A stretch of 20,603 bases of DNA, taken from Candolleomyces eurysporus. Its lineage: Eukaryota; Basidiomycota; Agaricomycetes; Agaricales; Psathyrellaceae. The position numbers and the translations under genes are program-made. Location of the stretch: positions 1 through 20,603 of the forward strand of contig JANBPK010001635.1 of assembly GCA_027579435.1 (NCBI GenBank). The letters run 5' to 3'. Shown here piece after piece: positions 6,355 to 16,625 of the stretch (positions within the stretch are counted from its first letter, which is position 1; every line of letters begins with the position of its first letter). The notes under the pieces are model-generated. The model was not told where the DNA came from, did no database searches, and saw only the letters and a program-made list of their open reading frames with translations.

Positions 6355-8160
6355 TCATGAATGGAATTCAATCATCACCCCATAGCCCGCAGCATCAGAA
6401 ACGAACTGCGAGAAACCTTCCGCCCATCCTTCAGGGACACAACTCCATTCCACAAAGGACAAGCACCGCAGTGCACTGTCTGGTGCAAGGTCGTGCCGCA
6501 GTCTTGTATTCTTGATCAACGGTTGCAGGAACGACGCCAACCCGAAAAACCCGGTGTCGTCAGCGTCAAAGCCACTTCCGTTGAAACACAAAGTCTTGAG
6601 GGCTATAAAACAACGGGATAAGCTTGAAGATTGCTCCGAAAGCGGAGAACTGGAATTGATGTTGGAGGAGGTTTGCGACTCCGGCGCTGCGCGATCTTGG
6701 ACAAACTTCTCAATGGCCCGAGAGTCTTCTTCCAATTTCTCCACAAGGTTGCCCACGTAGGAAGGGCTAACAACGAGACGGGAAAGGTAGGGAAGTTGTG
6801 CAATATCGTCCCAAAAATGGTCATCCACTGGTAGAAAACCTGATGTGCAGGTGAGTCGAAGAGACAGTGATTGTATCTGCACCAAGGACAGGCCAGGGAG
6901 GCAGAATCGCTCCTCGTCGGACATCGAGAAGGAAGGACCGGGGCAGGGTTCTTCGAAGGCGTCCCACTCATTGCAAACAATTGAAGCAACGGAAATTGAC
7001 GGAGGGTTGATAGGGATATGGCGGTGGAAGGTAGGTTGATCCATCCATGCATCTATCTGCAATAGAGCAGCCACTGAACTTCCAAAGAGGTCTGTTTCAT
7101 CTCGCGAGAGCGAGAAACAGCACGGGGCGATGCCGGATGTATCCGAGTCTGCGCGGCATTTCGAAAGCACTTCAAACGCGTCCCCAAAACTGAAAGATTC
7201 GGACTCGTCAACATATTCCGCCCAAACACCAACAACAACCTGCGTCGTAGGCGATACCCGTACGCACTCGAGGAAATTGAGAATATCCGGATCATCCCCT
7301 TTAGCTATCAGGGTGTTTAGCTGCGGGAAATTCAGAGGGGGAAGGGGGCTTGTTTCGGAGTCTTCTTCAAACTTGATACCGGCTTTCAGCGACAGTTTCT
7401 TTAGCGTTTTCGCCAATCCTTGTAACACAGGGTAGAGCTTGTTCCAGAGGTGGGGGTTATCGGCCTCCAACGTGAGCTCAGACAGCGTTTCGCATTGGAA
7501 GAGAGAAATGTCGAGTGGAATGGTTGTCGAGAGTAAGGAAAGACGCTGTAGACGCGGGGTTCCGCCCGAGAAAACATCTGGGATGGTCGAACTCGTCCCT
7601 ATCGAAAATGATTCAAGTAGCGGGGCACGATCTGGAAGATGCCGCAGAATATGAGGCGTATATTGTCCCAACAGGTCAAAGGTCTTCACTCGGGGGATCA
7701 GCCTTGCAATGGTGTCGATTGAGCTTCCGCTGGCCTCTTTGCACCAAATCTTCAGGAAGATGGTGAGAGGAATGTCTTTGGATTGTTCCAATAATGATTC
7801 GCGCCAAAAAGATAACGAGGAGTCCACGTCAGCTCGTATGCCGAATGAGATCTTAGACCACAGCAGGGGGCAATTAATTGCGACTTGTCGCCAATGTTGG
7901 CAAACGTGGCTGGGGATCATCGACTGTTGGTCCAGTGACCCGGAGCCAGCCTCGAGATGGAGTATGAATATGGTGGACAGGATTTCCGGGGGTAATTTTG
8001 CTACCGGAGACAAGGTGTTGTATTTCGACTTGAGAGACCGACTTTTTTCTTCAGAATCCAGAATTTGAGCCATCAGTCGACTCCGTGCCTCGACGTTTTC
8101 TGTAGTTGATTTCGAACTCGGGGCCATGGTTCGGTTGTCGACAGTCTTTTCAACATTCAA
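6355..8160 (-). CDS. F-box protein, 601 aa, intronless
   Basis: Likely substrate-recognition subunit of an SCF-type ubiquitin ligase. Residues about 25-48 form a short charged helical stretch (LMAQILDSEEKSRSLKSKYN). The F-box follows at about 51-106, with LSPVAKLPPEILSTIFILH, then CQHWRQVAINCPLLWSKISF, the usual arrangement of basidiomycete F-box proteins. The rest is leucine-rich with degenerate LRR-like stretches (for example LPDRAPLLESFSIG and LFQCETLSELTLEADNPHLW); the target is unknown. It is a single uninterrupted frame ending at 6355. The first ATG (8160) gives 601 aa. A second ATG at 8127 has a stronger context (ACCATGG) and would give 590 aa; I cannot decide between them. It is divergent from the F-box gene at 8520. 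Confidence 0.85.
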   Translation of the reverse strand: MNVEKTVDNRTMAPSSKSTTENVEARSRLMAQILDSEEKSRSLKSKYNTLSPVAKLPPEILSTIFILHLEAGSGSLDQQSMIPSHVCQHWRQVAINCPLLWSKISFGIRADVDSSLSFWRESLLEQSKDIPLTIFLKIWCKEASGSSIDTIARLIPRVKTFDLLGQYTPHILRHLPDRAPLLESFSIGTSSTIPDVFSGGTPRLQRLSLLSTTIPLDISLFQCETLSELTLEADNPHLWNKLYPVLQGLAKTLKKLSLKAGIKFEEDSETSPLPPLNFPQLNTLIAKGDDPDILNFLECVRVSPTTQVVVGVWAEYVDESESFSFGDAFEVLSKCRADSDTSGIAPCCFSLSRDETDLFGSSVAALLQIDAWMDQPTFHRHIPINPPSISVASIVCNEWDAFEEPCPGPSFSMSDEERFCLPGLSLVQIQSLSLRLTCTSGFLPVDDHFWDDIAQLPYLSRLVVSPSYVGNLVEKLEEDSRAIEKFVQDRAAPESQTSSNINSSSPLSEQSSSLSRCFIALKTLCFNGSGFDADDTGFFGLASFLQPLIKNTRLRHDLAPDSALRCLSFVEWSCVPEGWAEGFSQFVSDAAGYGVMIEFHS

Positions 8161-8519
8161 TTATCATGATAGAGGGGGAGTGGGACAAAATATGCTTACG
8201 AGACTCTACAAGGTTTGAACACTTAGAGACGTCCCGAAAAAGCGTGGAGGATGGACAAAGTTTGAAATGACGGGCTCACTATGTACAAACTTTGAATGTG
8301 CTGGCGTGTGACGCATGGCGCGTGATTGTTTGCGCAGGATGCATACTAGAGACGACGCCCTCCGAATCCTGCTCGCATCGGCCCAGTTTGTCTGCAGACG
8401 GATGTGGGTGAGTTTCAAAATTTGAAGTCCGAATAAGTAGACGCGCGTCAAAATTTTCTTTCCTTCTCCCTTCCCTCTACCGCTTTTCCGAGATCCAGCC
8501 TGCATATACACATCTTGAA
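8161..8519. promoter_or_regulatory. Shared promoter region with repeated TTTGAA motifs
   Basis: This 359-nt gap separates the two divergent F-box genes. It holds four related motifs: CAAGGTTTGAA (8209-8219), CAAAGTTTGAA (8256-8266), CAAACTTTGAA (8285-8295) and the palindrome TTCAAAATTTGAA (8414-8426). A TATA-like GCATATACAC lies about 15 nt before the plus-strand start. A role in joint control of the two genes is inference. Confidence 0.4.
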
Positions 8520-10246
8520 ATGCCCTCACTCTCTCGCACGGCTGTTCTTTCCAACTACGAGCTCTTGACGCTGATTTTTGGCGATTTTCTTCCATGGGAT
8601 CCAACGCGTCTGGCAAGGGACGAGGTCGTCCAAGGAAGGAAGCAACTTCGCGATCTTGCTATCACATGTAAAGCTTTCAAGGACCCCGCGCTTGCAAAAC
8701 TTTGGACCTACTTGGACTCTCTTTTACCTTTGGCATTGGTGCTTCCAGATCTTCGAGTGTGGAACAATGGATATGTAAGCTGGCGACTGCGTCCACCCGT
8801 TCGAAGGGCAATAGGTCCGATCCAATCGCTGACTCACCTGTGTTTGTATAACTCCAGTATTTCATTGGAATCCTTTCGAACGACTGTATATTTCGTCAAT
8901 ATGCGTCAAAGGTTCGCGTTTTGAACCTGCAGCCAACTACTCAAAAGCCGGTCTCCATCTCGCCGCATGCATACGTCCTCATCGCCAAGCTGCTCGAAGG
9001 ACAAGCGCTCTTCCCAGGTCTGAGGAAAGTGGTCCTTCAAACGGAGTGTGATCCTGCGACGGAGTTGGCTATCCTTCCTCTTATATTCCCGCCTTCTGTC
9101 GAAACAGCAGAGATTCATGGAGAAGGTTTTTCCAAGCCTATGTTCGCCAACTACTGCCTTCCTTTCCTCATGACGCAATTCAAATGCACTCTGAAGCACC
9201 TTTCTCTCAAGAACGATAAACAAGATGTGGATCCTGCGGTCGTTGACGCTATCGTGCAGTTGACATGCCTGGAGAGCCTCGACCTTCAGTTGCCCCAAAG
9301 CAACCGGATCAAACCAGAATACCTGATGGAAATTGGAAAGGCTTTCCAGAAATTGACGTCTCTTAAACTCGATGTCCATTTCCCGTCTCACCGAGTCTCC
9401 GAAACCTCCCCTCACCAAAATCATGATCTCGATACCTCTGGTCTCTTTCCGGCGCTGAAGTCACTTCACGTCGTCAGCCGGTCCGAGAGCCAAATTTGCG
9501 CGTGCATCCCTGCTTACTTGGTCGAGAAGATCACGTCCCTGGTGCTTATGCTGACAGAGCCTATCCAGACCACTGACTTCTTCGCATCGACCATGATCTC
9601 TTTATCGAAAATGAGATCCTTGAAGAAACTCGAGGTATTCGGTGGATCGACGACTCGTGTCGCTCATTGGAATGCAATGCTCCCGTTGCTCCAGCAACTG
9701 CCTTTGGAGGAGTTCAAACTCGACGTGTTCCAATCTACCTCCTGGACTGCTTCCCTCGAATCTTTGGTTGATGGTGCGGTCACGTTCCGTGGTCAGACTT
9801 CAAAGAATACCACCGCCATCCAGCCTCTTCAAGCTCTCACACTTCCGTCCTCCCTCAAAAATTCCTTCATCACCTTGGATTGCTTGTCGACTCTAGCCGA
9901 GGAAGCCATCGGCCTCGAGTATCTTGCCATTTCATTGAAACCCGAAGGACGCTCGTCTGGGCGCAAGGCGATTGCCGACTTGCTATTCGCATGGAAGACG
10001 TTGAAACGGTCTTCCTGCCCTCTCAAGCGTCTGGCGGTTTCTCAGTTCGGGTCCGATGTCGTATTCAGCGCACAGGAATATGATGATCTAGCGCAACTTC
10101 TAGATCTTATGTTTCCCCAGCTAACTTCGATCAGGCCCTACGATGGTGAAAAGACGCAGCCGTATTGGAATAAGCATTGGTGGTTCATCGAGCGCCTTCG
10201 AAAGATGTATAAGAGATGCAGGCTGAATCAACTACCGTCTCACTAG
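8520..10246 (+). CDS. F-box/LRR-like protein, 547 aa, two exons
   Basis: Exons are 8520-8774 and 8858-10246, with an 83-nt intron (GTAAGC...CTCCAG). The junction is phase 0 and restores the frame at YFIGILSNDCIFRQYASKVRVLNL, a stretch typical of mushroom F-box proteins at this place. The N-terminal F-box (about residues 10-70) includes NYELLTLIFGDF, LAITCKAFKDPALAKLWTYL and DSLLPLALVLPDL. The remaining 460 residues are leucine-rich with repeated strands such as TCLESLDLQLPQ, LTSLKLDVHFPSH and LKKLEVF, suggesting an LRR-like solenoid that would bind a ubiquitination target. No transmembrane segment is seen. It is a different subfamily from its divergent neighbour, which has the F-box after a helical lead-in. 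The function in the SCF complex is inferred from family membership. Confidence 0.82.
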
Positions 10247-10376
10247 CTCGTGCTCATACAAAGCCTATTTGTGTACTCGATGTCTTAAAACGCTTTCACC
10301 AACACCAGATTGTAGTATTGGTCCCCTGCTTGTAATTGTGCTTGGTACCATATCCCAATTCGTTGTCGTCGGTTTT

Positions 10377-10780
10377 CTACGCAGTAAACAGTGAAATAAA
10401 ATCATGGACTAGATCGGCCTCTGCAATCCCAGTTATATCTCCTGTATTCAAGCAGCGTTTAGGATTACTTCAGCTTGCCGTATCAATTACCCCGTACCTT
10501 GGTCATAGGCGAGAGAAACTCCCACTATATCTGCGCCGCTGTGACCGATGTCAGCGCAAAGAGAATGAAAGAATCAAGTTAAAGTTGTACACGAGATTGA
10601 GGCCAGCAAGGCCTCTAAAAATCCTCTTCAATTCGCTAGTAGTAGTCCAACTACTAGCTTCAGGTGTGCCGCTGAAAAGTAGGAAGAAGAAAAAGGTCAG
10701 ACAAGAGATGCGATTGTTCAAAGAAGGTACTCACTAGCTGGCGCCATACCTGGATATTCCAAAATGGTCAGCTAAATGCC
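10377..10780 (-). pseudogene. Truncated agmatinase pseudogene (exons 9-12 only)
   Basis: This stretch aligns base by base with the 3' part of the intact gene at 14553-16320, including its introns 9, 10 and 11 and part of intron 8, then the match stops at about 10780. Exons 9, 11 and 12 remain open, the last reading GDITGIAEADLVHDFISLFTA and a stop at 10377. Exon 10 has lost one G just after the splice acceptor and gained three bases, so it is frameshifted, and the GG of the EAGGW motif is changed to SS. In exon 11 the conserved Glu of GADIVEV is replaced by Gly. The catalytic core (GGDHT, DAHLD, SLDID) is missing altogether. It is a remnant of a third gene copy. Confidence 0.85.
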
Positions 10781-10857
10781 AAACGGGTGACATTGTAGAC
10801 GCCCACCATTTTCGACGACTCCTCGTTTCCAGTATCATTCAGCCTCTACTTTTATCC

Positions 10858-11376
10858 TTGCACGATTTCGGGATTGACCCAAGCGGCCAAATTATACTCC
10901 ACATCACTCCGCCTTCCGTACGTACCGCTGTTCTTGTGGGCAAGGGACGGACTTGTAGTGCTCAGCTCAGCCGTACTTTGATGGCAGCAAACTGGGTGGA
11001 GCTCGCGGCCGAGGGGCTGAGTGCTCGAGCAAAGGACTTAAGCTTCAACTTACTTGTCGACCTTCCAAGAGCCTTCTCCAGAGCTTGGTGCTTATTGGAT
11101 CTTGTCCCCCGAGCTGGCTCAGCCACTGAAGCAAGAGGTTTACCACCCTCTCGAACTCTTGATCTAGACAAAAGGAGACTTTCAGCGCCATCGGACGATA
11201 GTGCCTATCGATATCGGTTATTAGTGTTACCCTCGCTCCGGTAAGTTAGCCAATTGGGAATCTTGACGATAAATTAACGGATAACGTTCAGAGCGGCATA
11301 TACGACCATGCCGAGCTTGCATTCAATGGCTCATTCTGAATATGATAGGTTTCCGTTCATTCGCTATGCTTCCTAG
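10858..11376 (+). CDS. Doubtful two-exon ORF, 155 aa
   Basis: A frame from 10858 to 11240 (ending at CTCCG|GTAAGT) can be joined through a 51-nt intron with canonical ends to 11292-11376, keeping phase and ending in a stop. The product has no recognisable domain. Composition is not clearly coding, and no promoter or homology supports it. It may be an orphan gene or chance. Listed because the splice signals fit. Confidence 0.18.
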
Positions 11377-12011
11377 GCCAAAAGGTAGCCTAACTTCCTA
11401 AGAAAATGACGAAGGATCATGGCATGCGTTCCACTCGTTGTAACATCACCCTGCAGTGTGCCATGGAACACAACTCAGCTGATTCGTTACTCATCTACCT
11501 CCAGTCTTTCTTTAGAAATTCATCAGCATTGAGCGGTTCTTATGCAGCATTAGGAAACAACGGAAGACACCACAAAACCCCGTCGGCTCTCGTAATTCCT
11601 GTAATTACTTCATTTCCTCTGCATTCGGCTGGCAAGCTCAGACGGGCAGTGTAATACTCGTCGTATTATGATTACTTTGGACCTATGTGCTCAAGAAGAA
11701 GATGACACAAAGTATCATATACCTTCCGCACGACGACCTTCATGTTTCCGCAGAGGCTCCACTTCAGATTACAGATTCATCTCCGGCTTCATCCTGGCTG
11801 CCTTCGGAAGCTGGTGTGAATTTGTCGGAGATAGCTTTGGAACTCATCTATTCATATATCACAAACACACGACTCCCGCTTCAATCTTCATCACACATCT
11901 CCCTCCTGCTCTTCCAACCTCGCATACGCCTCATCGTCTCTTCCAGAAGGGGTGTGTAGTACCTTTCCATTGAGATGATCAATTACCTACTTGAACTTAT
12001 GAAACTTCACC
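11377..12011. other. Intergenic, nothing recognised
   Basis: Several short overlapping frames occur (for example 11687-11959) without domains or consistent splice signals. The last part is the likely promoter and leader of the caspase-like gene, whose start codon has the favourable context CTTCACCATG. Confidence 0.4.
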
Positions 12012-14448
12012 ATGTCAGAACCAGAACCGTGCTCAAATGCAATTCCCGTGGTTCACGACGTATCTAGATACTCTATGGGACATCATAGGGTCCGGGTGTG
12101 TTCACTTCATCATCCCATTTAAAAATTACACATAACATCTGAGAGTTCCCCAGAAAATCCCAGCCCCCTCGTCGAAGGCTGTCAAAGTGGCTTCCTTGGA
12201 CGAAAGGCAAGCAGGCTCCAGTCACGATCGAAGATAAGTGCGCATCGTTCGGAACTAATTCCGACAACGCATATTCACCACAGAGCCCAGAACTCCCTCT
12301 CCTTTATGGGCACTTATCATTGGAATCAATGACTATCAAGATCGTGATATGCGTAAACTTAAGGGTGCTGCTAGTGATGCCGATGCGGTCAAGACTTATC
12401 TTCAAACCGATCTCAGAGTTCCTGAAGACCAAATCATCAATCTACGAAATGGGAGCGCTACCCGTAGCGAGATTATTGCTGCGTTCAAAGGCCTGCGCAA
12501 TAACCCTAGAATCAAGCCCATGGATCCTATCCTCATCTATTTTGCTGGACACGGTGGCGAGAGCGGCGATAGCTCGGCTCCCAAGACCCAGTCGTTAATT
12601 CCAGTCGATTTCTCCCCCAAGAAAGTGTGCCCTATTCCAGACCGCACAGTAGCCGCCTTGATCAATGGTATCGCGCAGAAACGCGGAAACAACATCGTAA
12701 GTAGTCCCTCAAATTTCTGTCATTAAAGACCTCTGACAAGATAAGTAATTTCCATGAACGCAGACGGTCATTTTGGATTGCTGCCATTCTGGCTCAGGGA
12801 CTCGTGGGGCCTCGAACGACGAATCCACCGTGCGCGGCTGCCAGCTGGACGACGATGCTATCCCTGATCATCTTGATCGAGATATCCTCAGAGACGGGCG
12901 TGCCTTTGGCTCCGATACTCGCGGGTTGAGCATAGCGAAAGGCTTCGCCGTGAAGGACATGCACTCTCATATTCTTTTGGCCGCATGCAGCGCCAATGAA
13001 CTCGCTCGGGAAGATGCAGTAAAACGAGGCCAGGATTCAGATGCCCGCGGGCGATTCACTGCAGCCTTGTTGGATCTCTTAAGGAGCGTCTCCCCGAATC
13101 AGATCACCTACAGTGACATTTTGACCAGGATTCCTAGCATAAACGGGTAGGCACAATCTATCTTTGACAGCAATCATGCTTGATGACAATCGTTCGCGTT
13201 CAGGCAAAATCCTCAGTGCGAGGGGTTCCATAAGAATCGCATCCTTTTCGACAAACGTGTTCGTGCAACCAAGTTTGTCGCCTTCGAGGTGAATTTGGTT
13301 AATAAAGCCTATATTTTGGAAGCTGGGCGGGCCCACGGTATCACAGATAATTCGGAATTCACGCTATTCCGAAACAGGGATGTTGCATTCAAACCTGGCG
13401 AGGATCCTCTGGCAGTAATGAAAACGAAGAAAATCAATGCCTTCACCACCGTCCTCCAGTCTGGCGAGGGTCACCCGACTGTTCTTGAAAACGGAGCCAT
13501 CGCTGTACAGACAAAGGCCGGTGACTTGGATGATCTCTTCATCCATGGACCGATCGATAAGCGAATCATCAAAGCTACCGCACGGGAGATGTCTGGGACA
13601 AGTCCTGACCTCTATACTATCACACAGGTCGAAACCGTCGACAAGGCAGTGCTCGAGATTGTCGCGGTTGGAGAGGACAAGTATGACTTCAAGGTCCTGG
13701 ACAAGGAAGGTGCAGGACGGGAATTTATTCGCATACCACACGCCGTTGAAGCGGAAGTTGAAGACGATGTCGTCGACGCCCTTCGTCACGTCTTGCGTGC
13801 CGCCGCTCACTACCATCTGCATCTCAACTTCAAACACCCCAATAATAACATTCAAAATAAGGTCAAGATTGAGTTCTTCTTGTTGAAAACTGAAGAGGAG
13901 GGCGACTCGGACGATGACGAAGCAGACGAAGAACACGCAACAGGACGAGAATGGACACCCGTTGGAGACGATATGCATCAAGCAGGGAAAATAGAAATTA
14001 TAGTCGATAACGGAGCAAAATACGGAATGAAGATCACCAACAGCTCTCCACACGATCTCCACTGGTCATGCTTCTGGTTCGACCATACCAACTTCGAAAT
14101 CTGTGAGTTGTTAGACACACACACTCGAGCATAATCCTGATTCACTTAATCTCACGTACAGCTGCTCTCTCAGAAATTAATCGACAGACCAGGCACAACA
14201 AGGATCATTCTCTCAGTCAGGGCTCGGCAGTGAAGACGACAGCGTTCGAATTGTCGGTGAAGGAAGATGTGGAGCAGACGACTATTGGGTTCTTTAAGTT
14301 CTACTTCACGTCGGAGGTTGTCGATCTCTCCCATATTCCCCAGTCATCCCCGTTCTCCGATACGCGAGGATTGAATCCTTCTCCTGTGAGGCAGAAACCA
14401 GTCTGGGGCACCGTATTAATCCCTGTCATTCGAAAGCGGTTGTTATGA
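12012..14448 (+). CDS. Caspase-like (peptidase C14) protein, 713 aa, six exons
   Basis: A caspase/metacaspase-fold cysteine protease. Modelled exons are 12012-12097, 12164-12237, 12284-12696, 12764-13146, 13204-14102 and 14162-14448. Phases are consistent throughout and introns are 46-67 nt. The p20-like domain starts at about residue 62 with PLWALIIGINDYQD, the usual opening of the fold. Catalytic His is in YFAGHGGE (about H143) and catalytic Cys in ILDCCHSGSG (about C198). LLAACSANELAREDA and GRFTAALLDLL complete the caspase core to about residue 320. The remaining about 390 residues are unnamed, including an acidic patch (EEEGDSDDDEADEEH) and NLHWSCFWFD-like sequence near the end. Type I metacaspases are usually 300-450 aa, so the C-terminal extension is notable but common in mushroom families. 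The first two short exons are the least certain part. It is convergent with the agmatinase gene, 104 nt away. Confidence 0.85.
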
Positions 14449-14552
14449 AATTCAAGCGATTGAGTAGTTATTAGTGTACACTACGAGGCCGCTCTTGAAT
14501 CGCTATTAGCCGTGCCTGTGAAGTATGTGAACGTCGCTGTGATTGTTCTCGA

Positions 14553-16320
14553 TCAGGTGAACAGTGAAACAAAGTCATGGACTAGATCGGCAGCTGCAAT
14601 TCCAGTAATATCCCCTGGGGTCAAGCAGCGCTTAAGAGTAGTTCAGCTCGCGTCATGAGTTGACCCGTACCTTGGTCGTAAGCAGGCGAAACTTCCACGA
14701 TATCTGCGCCCCTGTGACCAAGATCAGCGTCAAACTAAGGGACGAATAAAGGTAGAGACGTACACGAAGTTAAGGCCGGCAAGCCCTCGAATAATCCTCT
14801 TCACTTCTCTAGTAGTCCAACCGCCAGCTTCAGGTGTGCCCGCTGAAACATAGGGGAAAAAAGGTCAGGCAAGGGATGCGATTGTTTAAAGAAGGTACTC
14901 ACTTGCTGGCGCCATACCTGGATCTTTAAGAATGGTCATTTAGATGCTAGGATTCCGTTCAACGGCGTCCATACCTATGACGTCGATATCTAAGCTGAGG
15001 GCGATTCAGTACACTGGCGCGCTAATAGACTGTGCATCACAGTGCCTCACCTTAGATACACGGGGGTATCTCCGATGCGTGTCCTGATTCTGTTGATCAC
15101 TTCAGAAACGCCCAAATCGTCAATATCATCTGCAGAGACAATTCTGAACCCGACTGAAGCGTCGTTGTCCATATCCGCAGTTCCCTTGAAATCAGTCGGA
15201 TTGAGTTGCGAGCAGTAAAAAATCCTGCAAATGGACGGAAGCAGACGTACAGCCATTTTGCACCGTGTCCCAGCATGGATACTATTATTGGCGATAAGTC
15301 CTTCTTGATGCGCGACGTAAAAGAATGTGCCATGTGTGACCACGGACTGGTCAGTTGTTTGACCTGGGGCCACCATAGGCCAGGTATCCTGGTAGTGGGC
15401 AATCATGCACCCGTTGAATGTCAATTCGAACTTGCAAAAAGCACGGCTAGCCTAACCAAGTGTGCGTCGAAATGTATGACGGCTATTGGACCATAGACTT
15501 TTGAGAGGGCCCTTAAAATCGGTAGGACCTGATAGGATTAAGTGGCATTTCGCAGGAGGAGACAGGAGAGAGGCGTACAATAGTGTGATCACCGCCCAAG
15601 CTGTCCAGCCGATATAAATCGTATGCTCAGGCAAATACAAATGGAAGTCGAGCGCACACCTTATAATTCTTGGCCTTTCGACTCCATCCAGAGCCAAGTC
15701 TCCCGTAGCGGATCCGTTATACGCCTTGACCGGGGTTCTGTCGAGGAGCGTAGAATAGGCGACTTCAATCTGATCCATGGCCAAAGCATTATCGAAAGGG
15801 CTAACTGGGACCTAATTATAGCGTCGTAGCTTTGGTCGGCATCTATGAACCATTAGCAACGGCATGAAGGATACTCACATCGCCACAGTCTATCACGTTG
15901 TACCCTCGCTGGTATGGATCGAAGCCCCACTGCATGGTGTACCCGACTCCAAGCTGCTGCCTTCGACTCCCTGACCGGATAGCATGGGGTCCAAACCTCG
16001 CCCTAGCATGATGATTTAATAATGACTGTAAAAGGGAGGGATAAGGCTTACCCAGGTCGATAAGTCACAGCCGTATCAAACGGCAGGCCGAGAATTGCGA
16101 TATCGAAAGCCGACGTCTCGTTCTCAAGGCATCGCGCATAAGGCAGGTGGGAGAAGGAGAGCGGTCCAGTGTACGCTAACTCATATTGAGGGCCGTAAGT
16201 CGAGGCCCATGTTCTGTTAGATGGACGGGTTGTGTTTTCCACCGGTTGCGCTCGTGAAACCCCGCCCATAAGCAATGGTACAACAAGGAGACGTTCAAGA
16301 GCAAAGCGCAGGTTAATCAT
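14553..16320 (-). CDS. Secreted agmatinase-family ureohydrolase, 377 aa, 12 exons
   Basis: Member of the arginase/agmatinase superfamily of dimanganese hydrolases, which release urea from guanidino substrates such as agmatine. Exons on the minus strand: 16320-16052, 16002-15879, 15811-15660, 15600-15579, 15528-15457, 15388-15251, 15184-15051, 14994-14975, 14923-14903, 14842-14764, 14711-14671, 14614-14553. All junctions are GT...AG and in phase. Metal ligands are seen in GGDHT (H187), FDAHLD (D210, H212, D214) and SLDIDVIDP (D306, D308). THGTFF (H232) and GADIVEV (E350) match further conserved active-site residues. The N-terminus (LRFALERLLVVPLLMGGVSRA) looks like a signal peptide and is followed by N-glycosylation sequons (NTT, NRT, NET), so secretion is likely. 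The exact substrate cannot be read from sequence. It is a tandem paralogue of the next gene. Confidence 0.9.
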
Positions 16321-16625
16321 CTGGACGAGAGCAGGAAATTATGGGCTGTTGGTGCTTTGGTAGTAAAAGTCGACTTCAATTGAGTGAAATTATAAGGTCT
16401 GGGGGATAGGGCTTGGCATCCTCGCGCAGTAGGGCTCGATACAGTGCTGTACAACTGCTGTATGCAGGCACAAGGTATACACGCCTAGCGTGCCGACCGG
16501 TCTAGCGAGCATGGAGCGAGTAAGATTCTTACCAACATTGCCTGGTGGTGCCCAACGGCGAGGCTTCCAGGATGTTTCAAGATTTTGCATTAGATCTCTA
16601 GTGTTCTGTCACATAGGAAGACTAC
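16321..16625. promoter_or_regulatory. Intergenic promoter region of the first agmatinase gene
   Basis: These 305 nt lie between the stop of one agmatinase gene and the start of the next, both on the minus strand. On the minus strand TTATAATTT (about 16387-16395) is a TATA-like element about 70 nt before the ATG. One GATA core is visible at about 16404. The 66-aa frame here looks like chance. Confidence 0.3.

Noticed and set aside
8206..8616. 136-aa frame on the minus strand between the F-box genes
   Set aside because: It overlaps the start of the plus-strand F-box gene, is basic and low in complexity, and has no domain. The region is better explained as a shared promoter.
11290..11345. 5S rRNA-like stretch (CATATACGACCATGCC)
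   Set aside because: Only a short resemblance to the start of 5S rRNA. The following conserved internal control region is absent.
13364..14062. 232-aa frame on the minus strand
   Set aside because: It lies wholly antisense to the large exon of the caspase-like gene, whose plus-strand frame has clear domain content and consistent splicing.
16390..16590. 66-aa minus-strand frame between the agmatinase genes
   Set aside because: Short, no domain, and it falls in the promoter region of the downstream gene.
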